Part shown: positions 8,137 through 19,554 of the stretch, piece after piece
Layout of the letters: the number at the start of each line of letters is the position of its first letter
How positions within the stretch are numbered: the first letter of the stretch is position 1
NCBI GenBank assembly: GCA_030652335.1
Contig: JAUSAW010000018.1
Span: 143,990 to 207,989 of the forward strand
DNA from: Gammaproteobacteria bacterium
Lineage (GTDB): Bacteria > Pseudomonadota > Gammaproteobacteria > Francisellales > CACEW01
Length of the DNA: 64,000 nt
Reading direction: 5' to 3'
Notes under the pieces: generated by a model
Databases searched by the model: none
What the model was told of the DNA's origin: nothing
The model's input: only the letters and a program-made list of their open reading frames with translations
Translations under genes and position numbers: made by a program

Positions 8137-9312
8137 ATGCAAACGACTAAACTTCCCTCGATGCTAACCCTACTTTTATTAGTAACGGTAGCCGCTGTTA
8201 ATGCTGTGTTATTTACTCCGGCACTGCCTAGCATCCAATCTTTTTTTGGGGTAGGTGTTTCGACAACGCAGCTTACCATTAGCTTATATTTAATTGGCTA
8301 TGCTATAGGCCAATTACTCTATGGACCGCTGGCGAACCGTTTTGGTATAAAACACGCCATCTATTATGGGATGGCTATTAGCTTTGTCGGCGCCCTATTA
8401 TGCATGCTGTCTTCACCCACTCACCATTTTATCTATATGGCACTAGGTCGATTTTTAATGGCGCTAGGCTCTAGCGTAGGCTTAATGATTAGCTTTGCTA
8501 TAGTGATGCATTGCTATCCACAGGAATTAGCTAAGCAAAAAATCTCCCATCTACTAGCAGGCTTTGGCATAGCGCCAGGGGTGTCGATAATGATTGGCGG
8601 AATTCTAGTCCAGCATTTCGGCTGGCAAAGCTGTTTTTACTTTCTCGCTCTTTATGGATTAGCGGTCACCTATATGTGTAGTCGCCTACCTCAATTCAAT
8701 TATACCTTGGATTTATCCGCACTTAAGTGTAGCCGAATCATTTATAATTATGTCGCTCAATTAAAAAACCTAAAGCTAGCTATAGGTAGTTTACTAATGG
8801 GCTTTTGTACGGCTTATGTGTATGTGTTTGCAGCAGAAGCGCCATTTATCGGCATGAAACTCATTCAGATGAAACCCAGCGAATATGGGTTATGGGCTTT
8901 ATTGCCCTCGCTTGGCATCTTAATCGGGTCATATTTATCAGCAAAAACAAGCCAAAACCTCAGCACCCATAAATCGATGGCGATTGGTTTTCTCGTGATG
9001 GGGCTTGGTATAATGGCTATGCTAATTGGATTACATCTTTACTTACGCCCTCAATCGCTCTTTATTTCGATGTTTATTATCCTTATCGGCTACTGCTTAA
9101 TCTATATCCAAGCTTCCAGTATTGCCTTAAACGGTGCCACCGATAGAGCCAATGCCTCTGCGATGATGAGCTTTATAAATATGGCCATATGCACCATCGC
9201 CGTCTTTGGCTTAAGCGCTTTTCACCACACCCTTTATCTTATGCCACTATTTTTCATCGGCTTGTTTATAGCTATGGGAGCGCTGACCTTAGGTCTAAAA
9301 TTAGTAAAATAA
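8137..9312 (+). CDS. MFS transporter, Bcr/CflA-like drug exporter
   Basis: 391 residues from the ATG at 8137 (an in-frame ATG at 8104 lies inside the ddl end). Twelve hydrophobic segments are visible. The N-terminal half has the Bcr/CflA pattern: FTPALPSIQSFFGV, TQLTISLYLIGYAIGQLLYGPL and NRFGIKHAI, the loop 2-3 MFS signature. Members export drugs, sulfonamides or amino acids using the proton gradient across the inner membrane. It starts 17 bases after the ddl stop, so the two may be co-transcribed. The substrate cannot be deduced. Confidence 0.8.
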   Translation: MQTTKLPSMLTLLLLVTVAAVNAVLFTPALPSIQSFFGVGVSTTQLTISLYLIGYAIGQLLYGPLANRFGIKHAIYYGMAISFVGALLCMLSSPTHHFIYMALGRFLMALGSSVGLMISFAIVMHCYPQELAKQKISHLLAGFGIAPGVSIMIGGILVQHFGWQSCFYFLALYGLAVTYMCSRLPQFNYTLDLSALKCSRIIYNYVAQLKNLKLAIGSLLMGFCTAYVYVFAAEAPFIGMKLIQMKPSEYGLWALLPSLGILIGSYLSAKTSQNLSTHKSMAIGFLVMGLGIMAMLIGLHLYLRPQSLFISMFIILIGYCLIYIQASSIALNGATDRANASAMMSFINMAICTIAVFGLSAFHHTLYLMPLFFIGLFIAMGALTLGLKLVK

Positions 9313-9384
9313 TGGCTGGCTTTAAGATTTCCTTAAGCTTGGTATTTTATTATTTCGATAATTAAATCCAAATAGGAAAGAAAA

Positions 9385-9630
9385 ATGCACGGACAGACGA
9401 CTGAGATTGAAATAACCCCAGCCAGACCTGCCTCACCTGCCCGCTCAGAAACTAGCACATGCAGCTCTTTTAGTCATACAGATAGTGTTACGCTTCACAA
9501 AGAGGCTATTGCAAGGCGAGAAGTTGCAACAGCACCTGCTACTAGCTGCTGTGGATGTTTTAGTTGGTTTACTAGCAAAGATAAACCAAGGTCTACTTCC
9601 AATAGCGAACCCCTACTGTATATAAAATGA
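9385..9630 (+). CDS. Small Ser/Thr/Pro-rich protein with a CCGCF motif
   Basis: 81 residues, unrecognised. AGGAAAG sits just before the ATG, and the stop is followed at once by a strong hairpin (9631-9650), so it looks like an independent transcription unit. The first half is polar and probably disordered (ARPASPARSETSTCSSFS). A helical stretch (LHKEAIARREVATAP) leads to SCCGCFSWFTSKDKP and a polar tail. The Cys cluster beside aromatics resembles a lipidation or metal-binding site. There is no signal peptide. An effector-like role is a guess. Confidence 0.55.
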   Translation: MHGQTTEIEITPARPASPARSETSTCSSFSHTDSVTLHKEAIARREVATAPATSCCGCFSWFTSKDKPRSTSNSEPLLYIK

Positions 9631-9650
9631 ATTCCCGCCTAAGCGGGAAT
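9631..9650. repeat. ATTCCCGC/GCGGGAAT hairpin, copy 1
   Basis: Perfect 8-bp arms with a CTAA loop, directly after the stop of the small gene at 9385. The same arms with a CTGC loop occur at 14267-14286 after parE. It probably acts as a transcription stop or mRNA 3' stabiliser between convergent genes. Confidence 0.65.
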
Positions 9651-9686
9651 GGTTGAACATGTGCAGAATGAACCTTAAATCAATAA

Positions 9687-11933
9687 TTACACCAATTCCA
9701 CGGCCGTAACATTACGATAACCCACCGGCAATAATCCACCGCGTCGGCCACGTTCGCCTTTATATTCGGCTAGAGCCTGCTGGTTTAAGCGCAAATATTT
9801 TTTACCGGCATGAATAATTAAATCATGCGCTGGCGTTACGATTGCCCATTGGGTTACAAAGTCAGCGCGAGACTTGGCATCATCGCCTGGTATACCGATC
9901 ATTTTATTACCCTTACCCTTGGCGAGCTTAGGCAATTCGGTTATCTGGTAACATAGCGCTCGGCCTTCATTGGTAATCAATACCAGCAACTCATCTGCGC
10001 TGGCATTGGTTTTTAAAGGTGGCAATACCTTAGCATTCGTTGGCAGGCTGATTAAGTTTTTACCGGCTTTATTTTTGCTGGTCATCTCATTTAAGCTGGT
10101 AACAAATCCATAACCGGCATCCGAGCCACAGACAAAATTTTGTTCGCTATCGCCGATCACTAAGGCTTCAAAGGTGCTATTACCTTCGGGTGAAAAATGC
10201 CCGGTCAAAGGCTCGCCCTGTCCACGCGCGGAGGGTAATTTATGCGCGGGCATTGAATAACTACGACCCGTGGAATCCAAGAACACCACTTGTTGATTGC
10301 TCTTACCCTCGACCTCGGATAAAAACTCATCCCCGGCCTTATATTGTAAATCTTCACCTTTAATCTCATGACCTTTAGCGCAACGTACCCAGCCTAACTT
10401 TGAAAGCACTACGGTGACGCTTTCGGTCGGCATCATTTCCTCTTCTCTCATCGCGACAGAAGCTGTACGCTCGACTATCAATGAACGGCGCTCATCGCCA
10501 AATTCATCTTTAATGGCTTTTAATTCTTCGCCTACCTTGGCTTTTAATAAAACTTCTGAGCCTAAAACTTCTTGCAAGGCATCTCTTTCGATTCCCAATT
10601 CTTTCTTTTCCGCTTTGATTTTGCTTTCTTCAAGTTTTGCTAAATGCCTTAATTTTAATTCTAAAATCGAATCGGCCTGAATCTCCGAAAGCTTAAACTT
10701 TTTCATCAGCTCGGCTTTAGGCTCATCATGGGTTCGAATAATATGAATGACATCATCTAAATTGAGATATGCCACCAATAAACCATCTAAGATATGCAAA
10801 CGCGCCAAGACTTTATCTAAGCGAAATTGCAAACGATTGCGCACGGTCTCGGTCCTAAAAAATAACCATTCATTTAAAATCTGTGCCAGATTTTTAACTT
10901 GTGGCTTACCATTTAGACCGATCATATTCATATTAACGCGATAGTTGCGCTCTAAATCGGTGGTGGCAAATAAATGCGCCATTAAGGCTTCGACATCCAC
11001 TCGATTGGAACGCGGGGTGATTACGACTCGAGTGGGATTCTCATGATCGGACTCATCGCGTAAATCGGTAACCATCACTAATTTTTTCGCCTGCATTTGT
11101 TCGGCAATTTGTTCCAGAATTTTTGAACCAGAGGCCTGATGAGGCAGTGCAGTAATAATAATTTCATCTTCTTCGATATGATAGACGGCACGCATCTTAA
11201 TGGAGCCCATACCGGTTTTATACATCTTTAAGATGTCGGCAGGTGGCGTGATGATTTCGGCATCGGTAGGATAATCCGGCGCCTTAACGAATCCACATAA
11301 GGTATCGATAGAGGCATTAGGGTGTTTTAATAAATGCAGGCAGGCGCTCACCACTTCTTTTAAATTATGCGGTGGAATATCGGTGGCCATACCCACAGCG
11401 ATTCCGGTCGCCCCGTTTAATAATACATTGGGGACTTGAGCTGGCAATACGGCTGGTTCATCCAAGGTGCCGTCGAAGTTAGGGTTCCACTTAACCGTGC
11501 CCTGCTCTAATTCGGATAATAAAATATCGGCATATTTAGATAATCTCGATTCGGTATAACGCATCGCCGCAAAGGACTTAGGATCATCCGAGGACCCCCA
11601 GTTACCTTGACCGTCCACTAGTGGATAGCGATAGGAGAAAGATTGCGCCATCAGCACCATAGCCTCATAGCAGGCGCTATCACCATGCGGGTGATACTTA
11701 CCTAATACATCCCCGACCGTACGTGCGGATTTTTTATATTTAGCGCTATTTTTTAAACCGAGCTCGCTCATCGCATAAACGATTCGACGCTGCACAGGCT
11801 TTAGGCCATCGGCAAGGCTAGGCAAAGCGCGATCTAAAATCACGTACATGGAATAATCTAAATAGGCTTTGCGGGTAAATTCATGAAGCGGTAATGGTTC
11901 AACACCATCAAAGTTTAAACTGAGGGTTTGCAT
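9687..11933 (-). CDS. parC: DNA topoisomerase IV subunit A
   Basis: 748 residues. Together with ParE it forms topoisomerase IV, which decatenates daughter chromosomes. The breakage-reunion domain is N-terminal, with catalytic Tyr126 in AAMRYTE. The quinolone-determining region reads [12 protein letters not shown], so Ser86 and Glu90 (equivalent to E. coli Ser80 and Glu84) are the sensitive type. A coiled tower region is near 400-480 and a degenerate beta-pinwheel from about 500. A short C-terminal domain without a GyrA box separates it from GyrA. parE lies about 2.4 kb further along on the same strand, separated by transporter, msrB and histone-like genes. Confidence 0.95.
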   Translation of the reverse strand: MQTLSLNFDGVEPLPLHEFTRKAYLDYSMYVILDRALPSLADGLKPVQRRIVYAMSELGLKNSAKYKKSARTVGDVLGKYHPHGDSACYEAMVLMAQSFSYRYPLVDGQGNWGSSDDPKSFAAMRYTESRLSKYADILLSELEQGTVKWNPNFDGTLDEPAVLPAQVPNVLLNGATGIAVGMATDIPPHNLKEVVSACLHLLKHPNASIDTLCGFVKAPDYPTDAEIITPPADILKMYKTGMGSIKMRAVYHIEEDEIIITALPHQASGSKILEQIAEQMQAKKLVMVTDLRDESDHENPTRVVITPRSNRVDVEALMAHLFATTDLERNYRVNMNMIGLNGKPQVKNLAQILNEWLFFRTETVRNRLQFRLDKVLARLHILDGLLVAYLNLDDVIHIIRTHDEPKAELMKKFKLSEIQADSILELKLRHLAKLEESKIKAEKKELGIERDALQEVLGSEVLLKAKVGEELKAIKDEFGDERRSLIVERTASVAMREEEMMPTESVTVVLSKLGWVRCAKGHEIKGEDLQYKAGDEFLSEVEGKSNQQVVFLDSTGRSYSMPAHKLPSARGQGEPLTGHFSPEGNSTFEALVIGDSEQNFVCGSDAGYGFVTSLNEMTSKNKAGKNLISLPTNAKVLPPLKTNASADELLVLITNEGRALCYQITELPKLAKGKGNKMIGIPGDDAKSRADFVTQWAIVTPAHDLIIHAGKKYLRLNQQALAEYKGERGRRGGLLPVGYRNVTAVELV

Positions 11934-12015
11934 AATGGGTTCTCTATAGGTAAAAGAATTCGCTGAGAATATTTTAGCTGGAACTGACTAAAAGCGCATC
12001 CTCTTTCGGAGAGGA

Positions 12016-12142
12016 TCTGCAATCTTGATTTTCTTGTAAGGCGAGGCGCAGTACATTAACGAGCGCCGGAGTTTACATCTAGTAAATGAGGACAGCGAAT
12101 GATGTGCTGCAACAAAGCATAACAAGAAAAGCAAATTGCAGA
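12016..12142. repeat. 127-bp palindromic element (MITE-like)
   Basis: The outer arms (TCTGCAATCTTGATTTTCTTGT and the reverse complement of the 3' end) differ by one base and one indel. Inner arms GCAGTACAT / ATGTGCTGC and a centre TTTACATCTAGTAAA continue the pairing, so nearly the whole element folds into one hairpin. It carries no gene. It lies between the parC start and the histone-like gene. No second copy was seen in this window. Confidence 0.6.
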
Positions 12143-12143
12143 C

Positions 12144-12175
12144 GAAAAAAAACCGCCGGTTTGCACGAGCGGTCT
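12144..12175 (-). terminator. Rho-independent terminator of the histone-like gene
   Basis: On the minus strand the stem ACCGC/GCGGT (12169-12173 with 12152-12156) is followed by a run of T (the A tract at 12144-12152). It lies about 30 bases after the stop of the histone-like gene. Confidence 0.65.
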
Positions 12176-12203
12176 TCTTAAGTTAAATCGCTTTTAAAAA
12201 TTA

Positions 12204-12317
12204 CTACTTTTTCTTAGCAGCAGGTTTTTTAGCAGCAGGTTTTTTTGCAGCTACAGCTTTCTTAGCAGCAGGTTTTTTTGCAGCTGTTTTAGCAGCAGGT
12301 TTTTTAGCAGTTGCCAT
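12204..12317 (-). CDS. Histone H1-like PAAKK-repeat peptide
   Basis: 37 residues starting MATAKKPAAK and built almost entirely of Lys, Ala and Pro in the pattern K-K-P-A-A-K, repeated four times. GGAG lies nine bases before the ATG, and a terminator follows. Lys/Ala/Pro repeats like this occur in the tail of eukaryotic H1, in chlamydial Hc1/Hc2 and in AlgP/BpH1-type bacterial proteins, where they bind DNA non-specifically. This one lacks any folded domain and is far shorter than Hc1. Likely a nucleoid-compaction peptide. It is too short for default gene finders. Confidence 0.7.
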   Translation of the reverse strand: MATAKKPAAKTAAKKPAAKKAVAAKKPAAKKPAAKKK

Positions 12318-12333
12318 CTTTCTTCTCCGTTGG
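12312..12333 (-). other. 22-nt leader segment shared with 56171-56192
   Basis: The ribosome-binding site and start of the histone-like gene lie in a 22-nt stretch found identically at 56171-56192, between the promoter and the body of tRNA-Arg(ACG). It runs from CCAACGGAG through AAGATGGCA on the minus strand. Confidence 0.6.
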
Positions 12334-12443
12334 TTGATAGATGCAACTTAATTCTAGGCAAAAAAAATGAGCTTAGCAAATATAAATCATTTTTTTTTTC
12401 ATATATTTGCAAAATAACTTTCATCACGCATTCGACGGCAGGC

Positions 12444-13688
12444 TTAGATAAGCGACTTACCGGTGCGATCTCGCGTAAAAATTAAAATAATAAAACTTAG
12501 AGCAGCCAAACCTGAAAGCACCGTAGATACTAGCATTGCACGCTGCGTATGGTTTATTAAAATGCTTAAAAACATTGGAAAAAACGCGGCGATGGTATAG
12601 CTAAAATTGTAACTAACCGCGACCCCAGTGTAACGAATTTTTGTTACAAAAATCTCCGCCAACATGCTTGGATAGGAGGCAATTAAGCATGAAATTAGCA
12701 TTTGATACAGAATCATAAAGGCCAAAAGCGAATGAAATGTTCCAAGCAGAAGCATTTTAAAGAGCAAAGATAAAAATAATATCGCTACTAATGAAGCAGT
12801 AATCATTAGAAATTTTCTGCCGACATAATCAGATAGATATCCAAATACTAATAACATTATTACTGAACCTATTAAGCTAATCGTCATCGCCGAATAAATA
12901 TCAGCAAGATGATAAGCAAAATAATGATTTAAGTAGACCGGGAAAAATAGAGCAGAAATAATTAAACAGGCCGGAAATAAAATAATGCCGATGCATTGCA
13001 ATAAAGCTAGCTTATGTTTGCGAAATAATTCTGCTATCGGCATATGCACAGCGGGCGGCTGACTGGTAAATAAAGCCGTCTCTACTGCCTTACGTCGCAG
13101 TATATAACCCACTATTGCCAATAATCCGCCCAGCAAAAAAGGGATCCTCCAAGCGTAGGCTAAAATTTGATGCTCGGTAAAATGCTTAGCCAATCCAAGA
13201 TTTACCCAGGAACTTAATACCGCCCCCACCGCTATCCCACTCATCAATAGACCTAAATATTTACCGCGTTTTTGGGCATGGGCATGTTCGGACAGGAAAG
13301 TAATAGCACCTGGTATTTCAGCGCCTTGAGAGAGACCCTGCAACAATCGCATCGCTACCAATAAAATGGGACTTACCATTCCCACCATTTTAAAGGGTGG
13401 TAATAATCCAATGGCAAAAGTTGAAATGCTCATTAATAAAATCGAGGTCAAAAACGCTTTTTTGCGGCCATAGCAATCTGCAAAATGCCCAAATAGGATT
13501 CCTCCCAATGGCCTAACCACATAAGCGGCGGCAAATATTCCAAGTATAAGAATAAGGTTCAAACTCTTATCTTTGGCTGGAAAGAAAATTTCAGTTAAGA
13601 ATGGAGCCAACATAATATAGATAACGAAATCATAATATTCTAAGCCTGAACCTATGCTGCACAGTAAGGCGGTTTTCCAGGTTTTCAT
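12444..13688 (-). CDS. MFS transporter, metabolite:H+ symporter (ProP-like) family
   Basis: 414 residues with twelve membrane segments. The N-terminus GSGLEYYDFVIYIMLAP, the loop PLGGILFGHFADCYGRKKAF and RLLQGLSQGAEIPGAITFLSEHA are hallmarks of the MHS family (ProP, ShiA, KgtP, CitA). Members import osmolytes, dicarboxylates, shikimate or amino acids with protons through the inner membrane. ProP has a long C-terminal coiled coil that is absent here, so osmosensing is unlikely. The start overlaps the msrB stop by four bases, giving a translationally coupled pair. The substrate is not determinable. Confidence 0.85.
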   Translation of the reverse strand: MKTWKTALLCSIGSGLEYYDFVIYIMLAPFLTEIFFPAKDKSLNLILILGIFAAAYVVRPLGGILFGHFADCYGRKKAFLTSILLMSISTFAIGLLPPFKMVGMVSPILLVAMRLLQGLSQGAEIPGAITFLSEHAHAQKRGKYLGLLMSGIAVGAVLSSWVNLGLAKHFTEHQILAYAWRIPFLLGGLLAIVGYILRRKAVETALFTSQPPAVHMPIAELFRKHKLALLQCIGIILFPACLIISALFFPVYLNHYFAYHLADIYSAMTISLIGSVIMLLVFGYLSDYVGRKFLMITASLVAILFLSLLFKMLLLGTFHSLLAFMILYQMLISCLIASYPSMLAEIFVTKIRYTGVAVSYNFSYTIAAFFPMFLSILINHTQRAMLVSTVLSGLAALSFIILIFTRDRTGKSLI

Positions 13689-14101
13689 TTCGGGATAAAA
13701 TCCAGGGCAGCTGAATTAATACAAAATCGAAGTCCGGTAGGCTCAGGTCCATCTTCAAATATATGTCCGAGGTGCGCATCGCATTTATTGCATCGCGCTT
13801 CCATACGCAGCATGCCCGCGCTAGTATCGGCCATGCCTTTTACCGCTTCATCTGAAATAGGAGCATAGAAACTTGGCCAACCGGATTTGGAATCGTATTT
13901 GGTAGTGGAACTAAATAGAGGGGCATTGCAACAGACGCATTGATAAATGCCCGCCTCAAAATGTTTATTGTATTCGCCGGTATGAGGCGCTTCGGTATCA
14001 CCACACCGGCAAATCCGATATTGCTCTGGGGTCAGTAAATTTTTCCACTTTGGATCGGTTTGATTATCCATTTTGATCTCAACTATTTGAACACTGGTCA
14101 T
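13685..14101 (-). CDS. msrB: Peptide-methionine (R)-S-oxide reductase
   Basis: 138 residues. It reduces the R form of methionine sulfoxide in oxidised proteins, using thioredoxin. Zinc-binding CxxC pairs are C55/C58 and C104/C107. The catalytic Cys127 is in RFCINSAAL, and the substrate-pocket segments SGWPSF and HLGHIF are intact. An internal ATG at 14071 (MDNQTDPKW) has a better GAG-like site and matches the usual family N-terminus, so the true start may be there. No MsrA fusion. First gene of a coupled pair with the MHS transporter. Confidence 0.93.
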   Translation of the reverse strand: MTSVQIVEIKMDNQTDPKWKNLLTPEQYRICRCGDTEAPHTGEYNKHFEAGIYQCVCCNAPLFSSTTKYDSKSGWPSFYAPISDEAVKGMADTSAGMLRMEARCNKCDAHLGHIFEDGPEPTGLRFCINSAALDFIPK

Positions 14102-14266
14102 TAGAATACCAATCTTCTCTTAAGATGCAATACTCCATGGGTTTAATGCGGCGCCCAAAGTGAATTTGGGCTTGCATTAAGGGGAAAGAATCGCAATTAT
14201 CTCCCCTTAAAATCCTCTCATCGCGTTAAGAAATCCCAGTAAAAACGGGGATCTAGGAAAAGCTAG

Positions 14267-14286
14267 ATTCCCGCCTGCGCGGGAAT
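14267..14286. repeat. ATTCCCGC/GCGGGAAT hairpin, copy 2
   Basis: Same arms as 9631-9650 with a CTGC loop, 12 bases past the parE stop. The preceding bases (CCAGTAAAAACGGGGATC) look like a worn second half of the same repeat family. It can act as a terminator for parE. Confidence 0.65.
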
Positions 14287-14298
14287 GACAGAATCAAT

Positions 14299-16227
<1,929 letters not shown>

Positions 16228-16237
16228 TCACTTAATG

Positions 16238-17704
16238 TTAAGAATGGGTGGGTACTTTGTTTTCATCATTAGTGCTTATCGCTTCCAATAATAGCAGAGC
16301 CTGCTGTAACTGGTAGTCACGATAAAGTAGCGGCTTCTGTATATCTTTCTTTTTAGGACCCAGCAATTGCCTCATTAGGCTCTTATCACTTTCTGGCGCG
16401 GCGGGCGCTTTTTCAACCGTACTGCTTTGTACCGCTCCTAAATGATCGGGGAAGTCCGCTTCACGCACAATAAAGCTATTATCCGGCTTAACGCTGCTTG
16501 GAATTTGTAAGTCTGAAATAAGGATATCAGGTTTAATGCCTAAGGCCTGAATAGTACGACCCGATGGAGTGTAATAGCGAGCTGTCGTTAATTTAATCGC
16601 CGTTTTTCCATCTTGCAAAGGGAACACCGTCTGCACAGAACCCTTACCAAATGAGCGCTGGCCCACGATTAGGGCGCGATGATAATCCTGCAAAGCGCCT
16701 GCCACGATTTCAGCGGCAGAAGCGGTGCCTCCATTGATAAGCACTACCATAGGTACGCCATGCGTTAAATCTGTGCCGGTTGCATAGCCTGTAAAATCGG
16801 CCTCTTTTATCCGGCCTTTGGTATACACTACTTTTTTACCATACGGTAAATCGGCTGAATTTAAGAAGTCGCTAGCCAAATCCACCGAAGCTTGTACTAC
16901 CCCGCCGGGATTATTGCGCAAATCTAAAATCACACCCTTTAGATGACCATGCGTTTGTTTCTCTAAACTTGCTATCGCCTTAGCCACATCTTTACCGGTA
17001 TTAATTTGGAAGCTGGCCACGCGGATATAACCATAATCCGAATCCATCACTTCGCTACGTACATTCACTAATTTAATATCGCTGCGAACCAGGGTAATCA
17101 CTAAGGGCTTATCGGCACCCTTTCTAAATATAGTTAAGGTGACTTTCTCGCCCTTTTTACCGCGCAACATCATAATCGCCTGATTGGCACTTAAGCCTTG
17201 CACAGGAGTATCGTTAATTCTAACGATCATATCGCCCGATTTAATGCCGGCTTTAGCCGCAGGCGATCCATCGAGGGGGCTAATGACTTCCAGGGCCGGC
17301 CCGGTCATATCGATTTCAACTCCTATACCACAAAACTGACCTTCGGTCATGGCTTGCAAATCACGGAAATCTTGCTCATCTAAGTAAGCGGAATGCGGGT
17401 CTAAATTGCTTAACATGCCTGAAATAGCATTATTGATAATGACCTGATTGCTCACTTTATCGACGTAAAAATCTTGCACTGCCTCTAAGGCTGCACCAAA
17501 ACGCTCAAGGTCTGCCTGAGATAAGGGACCGTTAGTATCGGCCACAGGAGGCGCAGAGGCTTTAATCGGCTTGGTTATAACGGGCGCATCGGCAAGGGTT
17601 TTACTTACGGCCGAGGTTGGAGCATCAGCCGTTGGTGGCGTGATGGCAAATGCATTGCAGCTTAAGCCTATTATTACCGCCATACTTAATATTAACTTAT
17701 TCAT
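16238..17704 (-). CDS. ctpA: Carboxy-terminal processing protease, S41 family
   Basis: 488 residues. The signal peptide ends near residue 20 (CNAFA), so it is periplasmic. A Pro/Ala/Thr-rich spacer (21-60) precedes a helical region, a PDZ domain (about 125-205) and the S41 protease core. The serine-lysine dyad is S329 (GGTASAAE) and K354 (RSFGKGS). The family trims C-termini of periplasmic and outer-membrane proteins and tunes peptidoglycan hydrolases. The C-terminal 80 residues are Pro-rich and polar. At 488 residues it is of the CtpA/CtpB type, much shorter than E. coli Prc (682). Leads into parE. Confidence 0.9.
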   Translation of the reverse strand: MNKLILSMAVIIGLSCNAFAITPPTADAPTSAVSKTLADAPVITKPIKASAPPVADTNGPLSQADLERFGAALEAVQDFYVDKVSNQVIINNAISGMLSNLDPHSAYLDEQDFRDLQAMTEGQFCGIGVEIDMTGPALEVISPLDGSPAAKAGIKSGDMIVRINDTPVQGLSANQAIMMLRGKKGEKVTLTIFRKGADKPLVITLVRSDIKLVNVRSEVMDSDYGYIRVASFQINTGKDVAKAIASLEKQTHGHLKGVILDLRNNPGGVVQASVDLASDFLNSADLPYGKKVVYTKGRIKEADFTGYATGTDLTHGVPMVVLINGGTASAAEIVAGALQDYHRALIVGQRSFGKGSVQTVFPLQDGKTAIKLTTARYYTPSGRTIQALGIKPDILISDLQIPSSVKPDNSFIVREADFPDHLGAVQSSTVEKAPAAPESDKSLMRQLLGPKKKDIQKPLLYRDYQLQQALLLLEAISTNDENKVPTHS

Positions 17705-17860
17705 TCCATTTCAATCCTATAAATAAACCTATCGCTCGCGCATATAAACTATCGTTCCCGCACTGGCAGGAATATGGGTGATAAGTGGATTATACGGCTC
17801 CCGATTTCGCGAGAAGAACCCTAATAGAGTAGCATACCTCAACCCATAACGCTGAAAAAA

Positions 17861-19423
17861 TTACTGCGGAGTAAAAATAACCTTGCCGGTCATTTCAGCT
17901 GGTATTTTAAGCCCCATTAAATGCAATAAAGTAGGCGCTACATCCGATAAAGATCCATCCTGCACTAACACTTTAGCGGCTCTTCCGACGTAAATTAAAG
18001 GCACGGGCTCGCTAGTATGAGCAGTATGGGCTTGCCCGGTGTGCACGTCTCGCATTTTTTCAGCATTGCCATGATCGGCGGTAATTAAAGCTTCGCCTCC
18101 CACAGCCTGCAAAGCCTCGACCACTCGTTTTAAACATTCATCCAAGGTTTCGATCGCCTTAACCGTGGCGGCAAAATTACCGGTATGCCCGACCATATCG
18201 GCATTGGCATAATTGCAGACGATGACGTCATATTTTTGACTGGCAATCGCCTCGACTAAATTATCGGTCAGTAAATGCGCGCTCATTTCCGGTTGTAAAT
18301 CATAGGTGGCGACTTTAGGGGAAGGAATTAGCACTCGGTTTTCGCCAGGATAAGCCGCCTCCACCCCGCCATTAAAAAAGAAAGTGACGTGTGCATATTT
18401 CTCGGTCTCTGCTATGCGCAATTGCGTTAAACCTAAATCCGATAGATATTCGCCCAAGGTATTTTTTAGCGATTGAGGGCCATACGCAATAGTAGCCGGT
18501 AAACCTGCCTCATATTCGGTCAAAGTTACAAATTCAGCTAAGGTAATTCGATCTGGGCGTGCAAAGGCCGTAAAACTGTCATCAACAAAAGCATGGCTTA
18601 ATTGACGCGCTCGATCGGATCGATAATTCATAAAGATAAGGGCATCGCCGTCTTCGATCGTGCCTGGTGATTCAGTGGTAGCCCCGATTCTAGTGGGCTT
18701 AACAAACTCATCGTTTTCACCGCGAGCATAGGCCATATCTAAACCTTGAACAGCCGTAAGAGCATGGTAGTCGGCCTGGCCTTTGGTTAATAACGCATAA
18801 GCCAGCTCGACTCTATCCCAACGCTGATCTCTATCCATAGCATAATAACGACCGACGATCGAAGCAACTCTACCGACCTGAAGCGAGCTTAATAAAGCCT
18901 CCATATCGAGTAAAGATTGTTGGGCGCTTTTTGGAGGCGTATCGCGACCGTCTAAAAAAGCATGGACCATTACTTTTGTGGCACCACGCCCCGCCGCTAA
19001 TTTTACCATGGCTTGAATATGTAGTTCTTGGCTATGCACCCCGCCAGGTGAGAGCAAACCCATAATATGTAAAGTCTTACCGGAAGCCACTGTGGAATCA
19101 ACTGCTTGAGTTAATACCGGGTTTTTGAAAAACTCACCCTCGGCAATCTCTTTATCCAAACGGGTTAAATCCTGATATACCACTCGGCCCGAACCTAAAT
19201 TGACATGACCTACTTCAGAGTTGCCCATTTGTTTATCGGGCAGACCGACATCACAGCCTGAGCCGGAAATTAAGGTATGTGCGTAATCTTGCCATAGCGA
19301 ATCCCACATGGGTTTATGAGCGGCTGCGATGGCGTTAAATTCTTTATTATCGCTATAACCAAAACCATCTAATACTATTAAAACAAAAGGTTTACTTTTC
19401 TGCACGCCACTCTCCCAAAGCAT
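17861..19423 (-). CDS. gpmI: 2,3-bisphosphoglycerate-independent phosphoglycerate mutase
   Basis: 520 residues. It interconverts 3- and 2-phosphoglycerate in glycolysis and gluconeogenesis with two Mn ions. Alkaline-phosphatase-fold motifs: [12 protein letters not shown], the phosphorylated serine in [46 protein letters not shown] and [16 protein letters not shown] at 19405, closely preceded by GGGAG, would give 514 residues, the common family size, so the start may be six codons later. Monocistronic, divergent from pcm. Confidence 0.95.
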   Translation of the reverse strand: MLWESGVQKSKPFVLIVLDGFGYSDNKEFNAIAAAHKPMWDSLWQDYAHTLISGSGCDVGLPDKQMGNSEVGHVNLGSGRVVYQDLTRLDKEIAEGEFFKNPVLTQAVDSTVASGKTLHIMGLLSPGGVHSQELHIQAMVKLAAGRGATKVMVHAFLDGRDTPPKSAQQSLLDMEALLSSLQVGRVASIVGRYYAMDRDQRWDRVELAYALLTKGQADYHALTAVQGLDMAYARGENDEFVKPTRIGATTESPGTIEDGDALIFMNYRSDRARQLSHAFVDDSFTAFARPDRITLAEFVTLTEYEAGLPATIAYGPQSLKNTLGEYLSDLGLTQLRIAETEKYAHVTFFFNGGVEAAYPGENRVLIPSPKVATYDLQPEMSAHLLTDNLVEAIASQKYDVIVCNYANADMVGHTGNFAATVKAIETLDECLKRVVEALQAVGGEALITADHGNAEKMRDVHTGQAHTAHTSEPVPLIYVGRAAKVLVQDGSLSDVAPTLLHLMGLKIPAEMTGKVIFTPQ

Positions 19424-19554
19424 TCATCGCTGCGCAGAGTTTAGCAGATTTCAACAGCACTTCACCACTTCAATTATTTCTATATACTATACTGCGCTTA
19501 TGCTATTATTGGGCGCGAGAAAATGATAAATCGATGGCAAGGGATAAATGGTTT

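Noticed and set aside
10414..10680. 88-codon frame antisense to parC
   Set aside because: Ser-rich low-complexity translation typical of antisense frames; parC is intact here.
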